In this document: positions 25,600 to 32,858 of the stretch, in pieces
How the letters are laid out: each line of letters begins with the position of its first letter
Numbering within the stretch: the stretch's first letter is position 1
Source: Candidatus Zixiibacteriota bacterium
GTDB lineage: Bacteria > Zixibacteria > MSB-5A5 > WJJR01
Direction of reading: 5' to 3'
DNA: 36,425 bases
NCBI GenBank assembly: GCA_040752595.1
Contig: JBFMGX010000017.1
Coordinates: forward strand, 1 to 36,425
Notes under the pieces: model-generated
Databases searched by the model: none
What the model was told of the DNA's origin: nothing
The model's input: only the letters and a program-made list of their open reading frames with translations
Program-made: the position numbers and the translations under genes

Positions 25600-26532
25600 A
25601 TGAGCGGACTGCAAGTGATCAGCTACCTGTCCATCGCCGTCTTTCCGGTGCTCCTGATCGCCAAGATGGTCAGAATCGCGCGGATGCCGGTCCACCTACG
25701 GTGGGACCTCTATCCGATACCGCACGAAAAGGGCAAGAGTGCATACGGCGGCTCCTACTTCGAGGAGGTCGACTGGTGGACCAAACCGAGAGTACGGTCC
25801 TTGATCAGTGAACTCCGGGAAATGGCCAAGGAGATCGTCTTCATACATTCGGTGTACAAGCACAACCGCCCGCTGTGGGTGTTTTCCTTCCCCTTCCACA
25901 TCGGGATGTACTGCCTGATCGGTCTGATGGCTCTGCTGGTCATCGGTGCCATTATGGGCGCCGCCGGGATCGTGGTGTCGGCCGACTCGGCCAACGGCTT
26001 CGCCGTCCTGGTGCAGCATCTCACGCGGATTCTGGGCGCGGCCGGTTGGATTTTGAGCGTCGTCGGCGTCCTCGGCCTGTTGTTCAGTCGCTTGCTCAAC
26101 CGCGAGCTGCGCGTGGCCACGATCCTCAGCGACTACGTCAACCTGCTGGCCCTCCTGGCCGTGTTTGCAACCGGACTTGTGTCATGGATCACCGTCGACC
26201 CGTCCTACGCAATCATGCGCGGGTTTGTGCGGTCCCTGATCACCTTCCAGCCGGTGACGGGACTTCCGGCGGCAACGGCGACGCACCTGTGGCTGATGGC
26301 GGGGTTGCTCTTCTACTTCCCGTTCACCCACATGACCCACATGGTCGGCAAGTACTTCACCTATCACAAAGTCCGCTGGGAGGACGAGCCGAACATCCGG
26401 GGTACGCGGATCGAGCAGGCCGTTCAGGCGGCCTTGGGATACAAGATCACTTGGTCCGCGCCGCATATAAAGACAGGGAGCACTTGGGCCGACGCCGCGA
26501 TGACGACCGGGGAGGTCAAGAACCATGAGTAA
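25600..26532 (+). CDS. NarI/DsrM-like membrane cytochrome b subunit (module 2)
   Basis: A 310-residue membrane protein with a first helix (about 5-27), a cytoplasmic loop of about 65 residues, then about five helices of the NarI type. Candidate haem ligands are His in FSFPFHIGMYC and in HLWLMAGLL / FTHMTHMVGKYF. A C-terminal soluble tail ends at the overlapping DsrK-like gene (8-base overlap with 26525). GGAGG precedes the ATG. The size and layout are closer to the canonical DsrM than module 1. It likely feeds the DsrK-like partner with quinol electrons or drains them; direction is not known. Confidence 0.88.
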   Translation: MSGLQVISYLSIAVFPVLLIAKMVRIARMPVHLRWDLYPIPHEKGKSAYGGSYFEEVDWWTKPRVRSLISELREMAKEIVFIHSVYKHNRPLWVFSFPFHIGMYCLIGLMALLVIGAIMGAAGIVVSADSANGFAVLVQHLTRILGAAGWILSVVGVLGLLFSRLLNRELRVATILSDYVNLLALLAVFATGLVSWITVDPSYAIMRGFVRSLITFQPVTGLPAATATHLWLMAGLLFYFPFTHMTHMVGKYFTYHKVRWEDEPNIRGTRIEQAVQAALGYKITWSAPHIKTGSTWADAAMTTGEVKNHE

Positions 26533-28138
26533 AAGGCGGACAACCTTGAAGGACTTCTCCCACAAACCGGGACAGCTTGTGGAACTGGATCGCAGGCAGT
26601 TTCTCCCTTTGCCCCCTCCCTATGACAAGTGGGACACGGAGCCGGAGATCAAACCCCTCTCGGAAGAGCGACAGCGGCAGTTGGAATGCGACTTGGACGG
26701 CATCAGCGCCTTCAAATTCCCCCGCCCCCAGTCCGAGGAGGAAAAACGCCGGCTGGTGGAGCAATTCCTCGCCGGCCTCAAGAAGCTCTTTGAGAGAGAG
26801 AACAACTGGACCTTCCAGCAGGCGCTCTTCTTGACCATGGAGTACTGCGCCCGCTGCCAGACGTGCGCCACGGCCTGCCCCATCTATGCGGAATCGGGTA
26901 AGATGGACATCTATCGGCCGACGTTCCGCTCCGACATCGTGCGCCGCCTCTACAAGAAGTACGTCAAGGCGGGCGGGAAGTTCTTCGCGGTGGTTTCCGG
27001 CAACGACATCGACGTGACGTGGACCATGGTCGCCCGCCTGATGGAGTTATCCTACCGGTGCACGCTCTGCCGCCGTTGCGCCCAGTCCTGCCCCATCGGT
27101 GTCGACAACGGTCTTGTCACCCACGAGCTGCGCAAGATCTTCAGCCAGGAAATGGGCGTCGCGGTCGAAGCCCTGCACACGAAGGGATCGGTCCTGCAAC
27201 TCGAGGCCGGGTCTTCGACCGGGATGACGCCCGCCGCCTTTCTCGACAACGTCGAGTTCATGGAAGACGAAGTGAAAGAGCGCACCGGCCTGTCGTTCAA
27301 ATGGCCGATGGACAAGGCCGGCGCCGACATCCTTCTGATTCACAACGCCGGAGAATATCTGGCCTGGCCGGAGAATCCCGAGGCGTTTGCCATCATTCTC
27401 GAGGCCGCCGGCATCAGCTACACTCTCTCCAGCGATATCGTGGCCTACGACGGCGTCAACTACGGCGTGTGGTACGATGATGTTCAACTGGCCAAGGTGG
27501 CGCTCAAGCACATGGAGACCGCGCGCAAACTGGGCGTCAAAAAGGTCGTCATCGGCGAATGCGGCCACGCCCACAAGGCGCTGACCGTCATCGCCGACCG
27601 CGTCCTGGCCGGCGACCTGAACATTCCCCGCGAGAGCTCCATGACGCTCCTGCGCGACATCATCACCAGCGGGCGGATCAAAGTGGATCCCTCGCGCAAC
27701 GACGACATCACCACCACGCTGCACGACCCCTGTAATCTCGTGCGGCTCATGGGCGTGGTGGAGCCGCAGCGCGAGGTCCTCCGCGCGGTCAGCAATCACT
27801 TCCGGGAGATGACGCCGCACGGCGTCGACAACTACTGCTGCGGCGGCGGCAGCGGCTTTGCCATCACGCAGGATCTGAACTTCCCGGATTTCCGCGAGAT
27901 CGTCTCGGGTCGGGCCAAGCTGCGCCAGATCCTGAACGTGTTCCAGGACATCATCGGTCCGGAGCACAAGAAGTATGTCTGCGCCCCCTGCTCCAACTGC
28001 AAGGGCGCCATCCGCGACATGTTCGCCGCCTATGGTCTGTTCGAGCGCTGCAATATCCTGTACGGTGGTCTGGTCGAGCTGGTCGTGAATGCGATGCCGG
28101 AGATCGAGCGCCCATTCCTGGAGTGGGATTGGCACTGA
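26525..28138 (+). CDS. DsrK/HdrD-like iron-sulfur protein (module 2)
   Basis: A 537-residue protein with the full DsrK layout. An N-terminal region of 100 residues is followed by ferredoxin sites C108/111/114/118 (CARCQTCATAC) and C179/182/185/189 (CTLCRRCAQSC). The CCG regions are GECGHAHK, DPCNLVR, NYCCGGGSGF and CAPCSNCKG, so the residues for a catalytic cluster are complete. It overlaps the DsrM-like gene by 8 bases and is followed by a receiver-only protein 20 bases later. No DsrJOP-like genes accompany it. It is a paralogue of the canonical DsrK (5377), possibly using a different thiol/disulfide partner. Confidence 0.92.
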   Translation: MSKRRTTLKDFSHKPGQLVELDRRQFLPLPPPYDKWDTEPEIKPLSEERQRQLECDLDGISAFKFPRPQSEEEKRRLVEQFLAGLKKLFERENNWTFQQALFLTMEYCARCQTCATACPIYAESGKMDIYRPTFRSDIVRRLYKKYVKAGGKFFAVVSGNDIDVTWTMVARLMELSYRCTLCRRCAQSCPIGVDNGLVTHELRKIFSQEMGVAVEALHTKGSVLQLEAGSSTGMTPAAFLDNVEFMEDEVKERTGLSFKWPMDKAGADILLIHNAGEYLAWPENPEAFAIILEAAGISYTLSSDIVAYDGVNYGVWYDDVQLAKVALKHMETARKLGVKKVVIGECGHAHKALTVIADRVLAGDLNIPRESSMTLLRDIITSGRIKVDPSRNDDITTTLHDPCNLVRLMGVVEPQREVLRAVSNHFREMTPHGVDNYCCGGGSGFAITQDLNFPDFREIVSGRAKLRQILNVFQDIIGPEHKKYVCAPCSNCKGAIRDMFAAYGLFERCNILYGGLVELVVNAMPEIERPFLEWDWH

Positions 28139-28158
28139 TCGACGGGGAGGAATGCGCC

Positions 28159-28533
28159 GTGTCCAAGAAGATCATGATCGTTGACGATGAAGCGGATCCG
28201 CGGACCTATCTGGAGGCGTTGTTTCAGGACAGCGGTTACACGACGCTGACCGTCGCCGACGGCGATGAGGCCTGGGACAAAGTCGCGGAGTTCCAGCCCG
28301 ACCTGATCACGCTCGACATCATCATGGCCCGCGAAACCGGCGTGAAGTTCTACCGCCGCCTGTGCAAAGACCCGATGCTGTCGAAGATCCCGGTGATCAT
28401 CTGCAGCGGCGTGACCCAGTACAAAGACCTCTTCAGCCGCGATCATCACACGATGCCGAAGCCGTTGGCCTTTGTCGACAAACCGATCGACAAGACGTCG
28501 CTGCTTGAACTCGTGCGCACGGCGATCGGCTGA
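28159..28533 (+). CDS. Single-domain response regulator (receiver only)
   Basis: A 124-residue CheY-like receiver with acidic pair D9-D10, phospho-acceptor D53 (TLDIIM) and K108 (FVDKPI). The GTG at 28159 is chosen for its GGGGAGG site eight bases upstream; another GTG at 28123 overlaps the DsrK-like gene. No output domain is present. It lies directly behind the second DsrMK-like pair and resembles the receiver fused to the module 1 DsrK-like protein (shared DLITLDI and VDKP). It may play the same part in trans for module 2; this is inference. Confidence 0.93.
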   Translation: MSKKIMIVDDEADPRTYLEALFQDSGYTTLTVADGDEAWDKVAEFQPDLITLDIIMARETGVKFYRRLCKDPMLSKIPVIICSGVTQYKDLFSRDHHTMPKPLAFVDKPIDKTSLLELVRTAIG

Positions 28534-28579
28534 CCACTGGGTCGGCCTTCCGAGTCGGGTTCACAACCCCTGAAGTGTA

Positions 28580-28633
28580 CGGTCGGGTGCCCACACCCGA
28601 CCGCCACGCCGGGTGTGAACACCCGGCGCCACA
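28580..28633. repeat. Double GC hairpin repeat, copy 1
   Basis: Two adjacent hairpins: CGGTCGGGTG-CCCA-CACCCGACCG, then CGCCGGGTGT...ACACCCGGCG followed by CCAC. The same pair, with a longer spacer, lies inside the element at 36304-36424. Here no TGTTGAAAAA ends are seen. The hairpins sit between the receiver gene (stop at 28533) and a broken porin gene, and may end transcription from both sides, although no T-run follows. Confidence 0.75.
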
Positions 28634-28635
28634 GG

Positions 28636-29151
28636 CTATGAGGTATGCCTGGCGGTCGTGCGACCGGTTGATGGCTCCGTCAGACTTACAAAGGCGTCTT
28701 TGAGCACGACCCCCGATGCCGAACCGTCCAGAGAGACGGCGCCGAGCGCGTGGGGATTGGCCTGATAGGCGGCCTTCAGACGGCCGCGGCGAACATAGAA
28801 CCGATCCAGCAACTTCGCCTGATTCTTGCCACTGGACCCAGTGCCTGCGCTTGGACCATTGGCGGCATCTTGATGGTGCTCGTACCGAACCTGCACAAAC
28901 CCGGACAGCGTGATCTTCTTCAGATTGCGGAGATCCGCATCGACCGTTGACCGCCGTGCCTCGGCGGCGCTCACGCTGTCGGCCGTCGAGACCGGTTGGG
29001 ACCGGAGTGTGTCCACCGCCGGGTTTTGGCCCGGTGACGCAACCGGCATCGAAGCGACGACAAGACACGCCACCCAGACCGGAAGCGCAGCCGGCACGTC
29101 CCGCGGTTTCCGTGGGTTCATTCTGTCGATACTGGCACAACTTGGCATCAT
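28636..29151 (-). pseudogene. Truncated outer-membrane porin (phosphate-selective porin O/P-like), 5' part
   Basis: A 171-residue remnant. It starts at ATG 29151 with GGGAG six bases upstream, has a signal peptide (hydrophobic VWVACLVVASMPVASPG) and then the start of a porin barrel: KITLSGFVQVRYEHHQD, then FYVRRGRLKAAYQ and VVLKDAFVSLTEP. Family members run to about 350-450 residues, but this frame loses similarity after SLTEPSTGRT and stops at 28636 beside the double hairpin repeat. The C-terminal barrel strands are missing, so a working porin is unlikely. It points toward the repeat, opposite to its neighbours. Confidence 0.75.
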
Positions 29152-29504
29152 GGGCTGCTCCCTCGTTGCGGGCGGCTTGGTCTCAGAGTGTTGCGCTTCC
29201 CAGGGATGACGGCGCCACCACAGACCGTGGACGATTCGGACACGGGGCATGTGAAACCAATAACGTGCTGTGGGATGAGCAAGAACATCCATCCGCCCTC
29301 AAGGTACGGACGGACGATGTCCGTCCCTTGTAGTCCGTCAGAGAGTTGCCCGCAAGATCCTCCCGACCACGTGAGACGCCAACGCTGTCCGGCACCCGGC
29401 TGCCTCCGTCGCATCTGTCACAATCGCCCCCTGGATACAGAAGGCACTTGATTCTTGGGCCGTTGCCGCTTTCATGCGGGGGGAACAAACAGTCTGGGGA
29501 CATC
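29152..29504. other. Gene-free gap with a perfect 8-bp hairpin
   Basis: A 353-base gap between the porin remnant and the next plus-strand gene. At 29308-29326 GGACGGAC and GTCCGTCC pair around the loop GAT, flanked by CAAGG/CTTG that extends the symmetry. No T-run follows. No gene or clear promoter is seen, though transcription of the next gene group may begin here. Confidence 0.5.
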
Positions 29505-30038
29505 ATGCCCGTCGTGAGCATCTTCAGCGGAACGTACTGCCTCGACGAAGAGGTGACCGCCGGGGTCGCACGGAACCTGGACCATCGCCTGATCGCAGAC
29601 GAGGAGGTGATCGCCCAGGCGGCCGGCCACTGTGATCTTCCGGAGGAAAAGCTGCGCCAGGCGATGCACGGCCAGCTCTCGATCTTCAGCCGGTTCACCC
29701 GCGAGAAGGAGCGGGCGGTCGCGTACTTGCGGGAAGCGATCGCCGAGTTGGCGCTCGCCGACAACGTCGTCCACCGGGGTTTTGCCGGCCATCTTCTCCC
29801 CGGCTACATCTCCCATGTGTTGAAGGTGTGCCTCGTGGCCGGGCAGGAGTTCCGCATCGCGCGGGCCGCCGGAGACGCCGGTCAGGCCAAGGGAAAGGTT
29901 AAACGCCGGATCCAGCAGGAGGATCTGGCGCGCAGCCAATGGACGGCCTTTCTCTTCCAACGGGGCCCGTGGGACAGACGGCTCTACGACATCAAGATCC
30001 CATGCACACGACCCCGGTGGTCGATGCCGTCAATATGA
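29505..30038 (+). CDS. Cytidylate-kinase-like protein, 5' part of a frameshifted gene
   Basis: A 177-residue frame of the cytidylate kinase-like family seen in sulfate reducers: MPVVSIFSGTY at the nucleotide site, IADEEVIAQAA, FAGHLLPGYISHVLKV and the closing SQWTAFLF...WDRRLYDIKIP. The usual P-loop is not clear, so kinase activity is doubtful. True similarity ends at about 29999; the last 12 or so codons are out of frame. One extra base in the C-run at 29999-30001 would join it to the next frame (DIKI-P-MHTTPVVDAV), exactly where the family sequence continues. GGGGA precedes the ATG. It may be a real mutation, an assembly error or a programmed shift. Confidence 0.8.
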   Translation: MPVVSIFSGTYCLDEEVTAGVARNLDHRLIADEEVIAQAAGHCDLPEEKLRQAMHGQLSIFSRFTREKERAVAYLREAIAELALADNVVHRGFAGHLLPGYISHVLKVCLVAGQEFRIARAAGDAGQAKGKVKRRIQQEDLARSQWTAFLFQRGPWDRRLYDIKIPCTRPRWSMPSI

Positions 30039-30739
30039 TCTGCGACAACGCCCGCGCCACGATCGTGCAGTCGACGCCGGCGTCTCGGAAGGCGATGGAA
30101 GACTTCCTCCTGGCGGCCCGCGTCAACAGGGCGCTGGTGGAGGAGGGGCATGATGTGGCGGTGACCAGCCGGGACGGCGACGTCACCGTGGCCATCAACA
30201 AGTATGTGCTGCGCCTGGATCATCTGCGCGAACAGTTCCGCAAGGTCGGCGCCCGGGTCGCGGGGGTGAAGAGTGTTCAGGTACGAGAGCAACCGGATCT
30301 CCGAGCGAGTCTTGTCATGAGCAACCAGGAATTCGACCTGCCCGCCAAGGTCCTGCTGATCGACGACGAGAAGGAGTTTGTCCAGACCTTGTCCGAGCGG
30401 CTGCAGATGCGGGATATCGGGACGGCGGTGGTCTTCGATGGCGAGCAGGCCCTCTCGGTCATCGACAAGGAGGAGCCGGAGGTCATGATCCTCGACCTGC
30501 GCATGCCGGGCATCGATGGGATCGAGGTTCTCCGGCGCGTCAAGCAGACCCGTCCGCAAGTGGAGATCATCATCCTGACCGGCCATGGCAGCGAGAAGGA
30601 CCGTGAGTTGGCGATGAGCCTGGGCGCGTTCGCCTATCTCGAGAAGCCGGTCGATATTCAAAATCTGACCAACGTGCTTCGGGACGCCTACGAGAGAATC
30701 AAGCGAAACCAAAAGCTCCGCGAGAGTCCCGGCGCCTGA
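30002..30739 (+). CDS. 3' part of frameshifted gene: kinase-like C-terminus, BON-like domain and receiver domain
   Basis: From ATG 30002 the frame encodes the rest of the cytidylate-kinase-like fold (VVDAVNMICDNA), a BON-like segment (FLLAARVNRALVEEG...VAVTSRDGDVTVAIN) and, from about 30346, a receiver domain with IDDEKEF, phospho-acceptor in MILDLRMPG and YLEKPVD. An ATG at 30317 (MSNQEFDLPAKVLL) could start the receiver alone, as in related gene sets where it is a separate protein. Read in full, 29505-30739 would be one kinase-like/BON/receiver fusion. There is no DNA-binding domain. Confidence 0.8.
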   Translation: MHTTPVVDAVNMICDNARATIVQSTPASRKAMEDFLLAARVNRALVEEGHDVAVTSRDGDVTVAINKYVLRLDHLREQFRKVGARVAGVKSVQVREQPDLRASLVMSNQEFDLPAKVLLIDDEKEFVQTLSERLQMRDIGTAVVFDGEQALSVIDKEEPEVMILDLRMPGIDGIEVLRRVKQTRPQVEIIILTGHGSEKDRELAMSLGAFAYLEKPVDIQNLTNVLRDAYERIKRNQKLRESPGA

Positions 30740-30878
30740 CCACAGCGGCGCGACGGGGCCGCGCCCCCGGTGGTGGTGGCGCCGGCTCCCCGTCCGGCCG
30801 CCGGAGGATTCGGGCGCACGCGCACCGGCCAGGCATTACCGCCGGCTGTGGTGGTACACGGTCCTGCTCACGTCCTTC

Positions 30879-31727
30879 GTGGCCATCGCGCCGCTCGGCA
30901 TCATCACCGCCGTCAGCTACAATCAGTACAAAGCGGCGTTTCGCGAGGGACTGATTCAGCCCGCGCAGCGGCTGACCTCCTCGATGAAACGATCGATCGA
31001 GTTCTTCCTCGAGGAGCGTCGCGCGGCGATGAAGTTCATCGTCCGGGATCGGTCATTCGCCGAGTTGGCGGACCAACAGCAGATGACGCTGATCTTCCGC
31101 AATATGCGCGAGGCCTTCGGCGGCATCATCGATCTGGGTCTGATCGGCTCGGCGGGTGTGCAGCGCAGCTACGCCGGTCCCTACGAGCTGCGCGGCGTCA
31201 ACTATGCCCACGAGAATTGGTTCCGGGAGGTCCGTCTCCGGGACGTCTACGTCAGTGACGTGTTCCTGGGTTACCGCGCCTTCCCTCACTTTGTCATCGC
31301 CGTGCGGCACGAAGACCGGGATGGCGGCTTCTACGTGCTGCGGGCCACACTGGACCTCAAGATTTTGGAGCGTCAGATTGCCGCCCTCGACCTCGGCCCA
31401 TCCAGCGACGCGTTCCTGATCAACCACAACGGCGTCCTGCAGACCAGCTCCGGATCCGGGTTTCACGTGCTGGAGTCCTACCTCCGGGTACCCGACTATA
31501 CCGAAGGGGCGAAAGTCAGCGAGGAACGGGACGAGGGCGGGAATCCCTACATCTTGGGTTACGCCTATATTGAATCGTCTCCCTTCATCTTCGTCATGCT
31601 GAAGAAGCCCGACGCGCTCCGGCAGGGGTGGGGAGCGATGCGAAACGAATTGCTCGGGTTTCTGGCCACCAGCATCGTCCTGATTCTACTGCTCGTGGTC
31701 GGCACGTCGTCGTACATGGTGGCGTAG
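30879..31727 (+). CDS. Membrane sensor histidine kinase, N-terminal sensor part (ends at in-frame TAG)
   Basis: The sensor half of a kinase: a first membrane helix that begins before the GTG at 30879 (the same frame upstream reads RRLWWYTVLLTSFVAIAP), a dCache-like periplasmic domain (about 30930-31610; NYAHENWFREV, VRHEDRDGGFYVLRATLD, FLINHNGVLQTSSG) and a second helix (LLGFLATSIVLILLLVVG). It stops at TAG 31725-31727, right where the coiled linker to the kinase core should begin. The frame continues unbroken after the TAG. No good start codon is found in frame before 30879, so the N-terminus is unresolved. Confidence 0.8.
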   Translation: MAIAPLGIITAVSYNQYKAAFREGLIQPAQRLTSSMKRSIEFFLEERRAAMKFIVRDRSFAELADQQQMTLIFRNMREAFGGIIDLGLIGSAGVQRSYAGPYELRGVNYAHENWFREVRLRDVYVSDVFLGYRAFPHFVIAVRHEDRDGGFYVLRATLDLKILERQIAALDLGPSSDAFLINHNGVLQTSSGSGFHVLESYLRVPDYTEGAKVSEERDEGGNPYILGYAYIESSPFIFVMLKKPDALRQGWGAMRNELLGFLATSIVLILLLVVGTSSYMVA

Positions 31728-31805
31728 CTGCAAGAGTCGGACCGACGCCAGGCCGCGGCCGTCCACCAACTCGAATACTCCAGCAAGCTGGCGTCCCTGG
31801 GTCGG

Positions 31806-32468
31806 TTGGGGGCCGGCGTCGCCCATGAGATCAACAACCCCCTGGCGATCATCGCCGAGAAGGCCGGTCTGTTGAAGGACATCCTCTCGGCGGACCAGTC
31901 CCAGCCCGATTGGAACAAGTTTCTGAAGCACGTCGACGCCATTCTCTATTCCGTGGAGCGATGCAGCAAGATCACCCGTCAGTTGTTGGGGTTCGCCAAG
32001 CGCATCGATGTGCAAAGGAGGCCGGTCGACCTCAAGGCCCTGATCACGGAGGTCATCGGCTTCTTGGCCCGTGAGGCCGAATACCGCAGCATTACGATCC
32101 CCGTGACCGCCCTATCTGACATCCCCACCATCGAGAGCGACCCCGGGCAGTTGCAGCAGGTCTTCCTGAACATCATCACCAATGCGCTGGAGGCGGTTGA
32201 TGTCGGAGGGCGGATCGCGATCGCCTTGGAGGCGAACATGTCCGGCCGCGTGGCGGTGACCGTGTCCGACAACGGTCCGGGTATCCCGGCGGACGTTCTT
32301 CCCCACATCTTCGAGCCGTTCTTCAGCACCAGGAAAGAACATGGAACCGGGTTGGGGCTGTCCATCACGTATGGGATCGTCGAGAAGCTGGGGGGACAGC
32401 TGGACGTCCGAAGCGAGCTGGGGCGCGGGACGAGTTTCACGGTGACGCTGCCGATCCTGATGCCTTGA
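31806..32468 (+). CDS. Histidine kinase core, C-terminal part of the same interrupted gene
   Basis: In the same frame as the sensor half, the sequence after the TAG reads QESDRRQAAAVHQLEYSSKLASLG and then the H-box GVAHEINNPLAIIAEKAG, with the phospho-acceptor His. The ATPase motifs are NIITNALEAV, SDNGPGIP, FEPFFSTRK and GTGLGLSITYGIV, all intact. The only start offered is a TTG at 31806 that would begin inside the H-box helix, so free translation is doubtful. The catalytic core looks undecayed, which argues for a recent mutation, a sequencing error or read-through of the TAG rather than an old pseudogene. Confidence 0.8.
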   Translation: MGAGVAHEINNPLAIIAEKAGLLKDILSADQSQPDWNKFLKHVDAILYSVERCSKITRQLLGFAKRIDVQRRPVDLKALITEVIGFLAREAEYRSITIPVTALSDIPTIESDPGQLQQVFLNIITNALEAVDVGGRIAIALEANMSGRVAVTVSDNGPGIPADVLPHIFEPFFSTRKEHGTGLGLSITYGIVEKLGGQLDVRSELGRGTSFTVTLPILMP

Positions 32469-32483
32469 CTGGAGTGAATCGAC

Positions 32484-32849
32484 ATGGGTGCTTTGCGCGT
32501 ACTCTTGGTTGATGACGAGGCCGAGTTCGTCTCCACGGTCGAAGAGCGCCTGCGCATCCGGGGGATCGAAGCCGAGGCGCTGACCAGCGGCGCCGAGGCG
32601 GTGCGGCGGCTGACGGAGCGCGAATTCGACGTCGTCGTGGCCGACATGCGAATGCCCGGCATGGACGGGCTGGAGCTCCTCCGACAGGTCAAGAAGATCC
32701 GCCCGGCGACCCGTGTGATTCTGCTCACCGGCCGGGGCTCGGAACAAGACAGCGAATCCGGCCTGGAACACGGTGCCAGTGACTACCTGATTAAGCCGAT
32801 CAACATTGACGATCTAATAGACAGAATGAAGAAAGCCGTTGGTGCGTGA
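32484..32849 (+). CDS. Single-domain response regulator
   Basis: A 121-residue CheY-like receiver with acidic group D10-D11-E12, phospho-acceptor D54 (VADMRMPGMDG), T81-type switch region (LLTGRG) and the lysine in YLIKPIN. There is no output domain. It starts 15 bases after the kinase core and ends 9 bases before the next gene. It is similar to the receiver at 30346-30739 (TGxGSExD motif), so the two probably share the interrupted kinase as phosphate donor. Confidence 0.93.
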   Translation: MGALRVLLVDDEAEFVSTVEERLRIRGIEAEALTSGAEAVRRLTEREFDVVVADMRMPGMDGLELLRQVKKIRPATRVILLTGRGSEQDSESGLEHGASDYLIKPINIDDLIDRMKKAVGA

Positions 32850-32858
32850 GTCACAACG

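Noticed and set aside
28580-28633. CRISPR-like or tandem repeat array
   Set aside because: The repeats are two hairpins with no regular spacer pattern, and no cas gene is present anywhere in the window.
29130-29146. A TGGCAC...TTGGCA sequence resembling a sigma54 promoter
   Set aside because: The spacing between the GG and GC elements is one base short, and it lies inside the porin remnant facing no nearby gene start.
30770-31258. A 162-codon plus-strand frame over the sensor kinase start
   Set aside because: Its composition is Arg/His/Gly-rich and the overlapping frame encodes the dCache-like sensor with clear motifs.
31725-31727. Pyrrolysine or another reassignment of TAG
   Set aside because: No supporting gene is seen in the window and a simple CAG-to-TAG change explains the stop. 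It stays a remote possibility.
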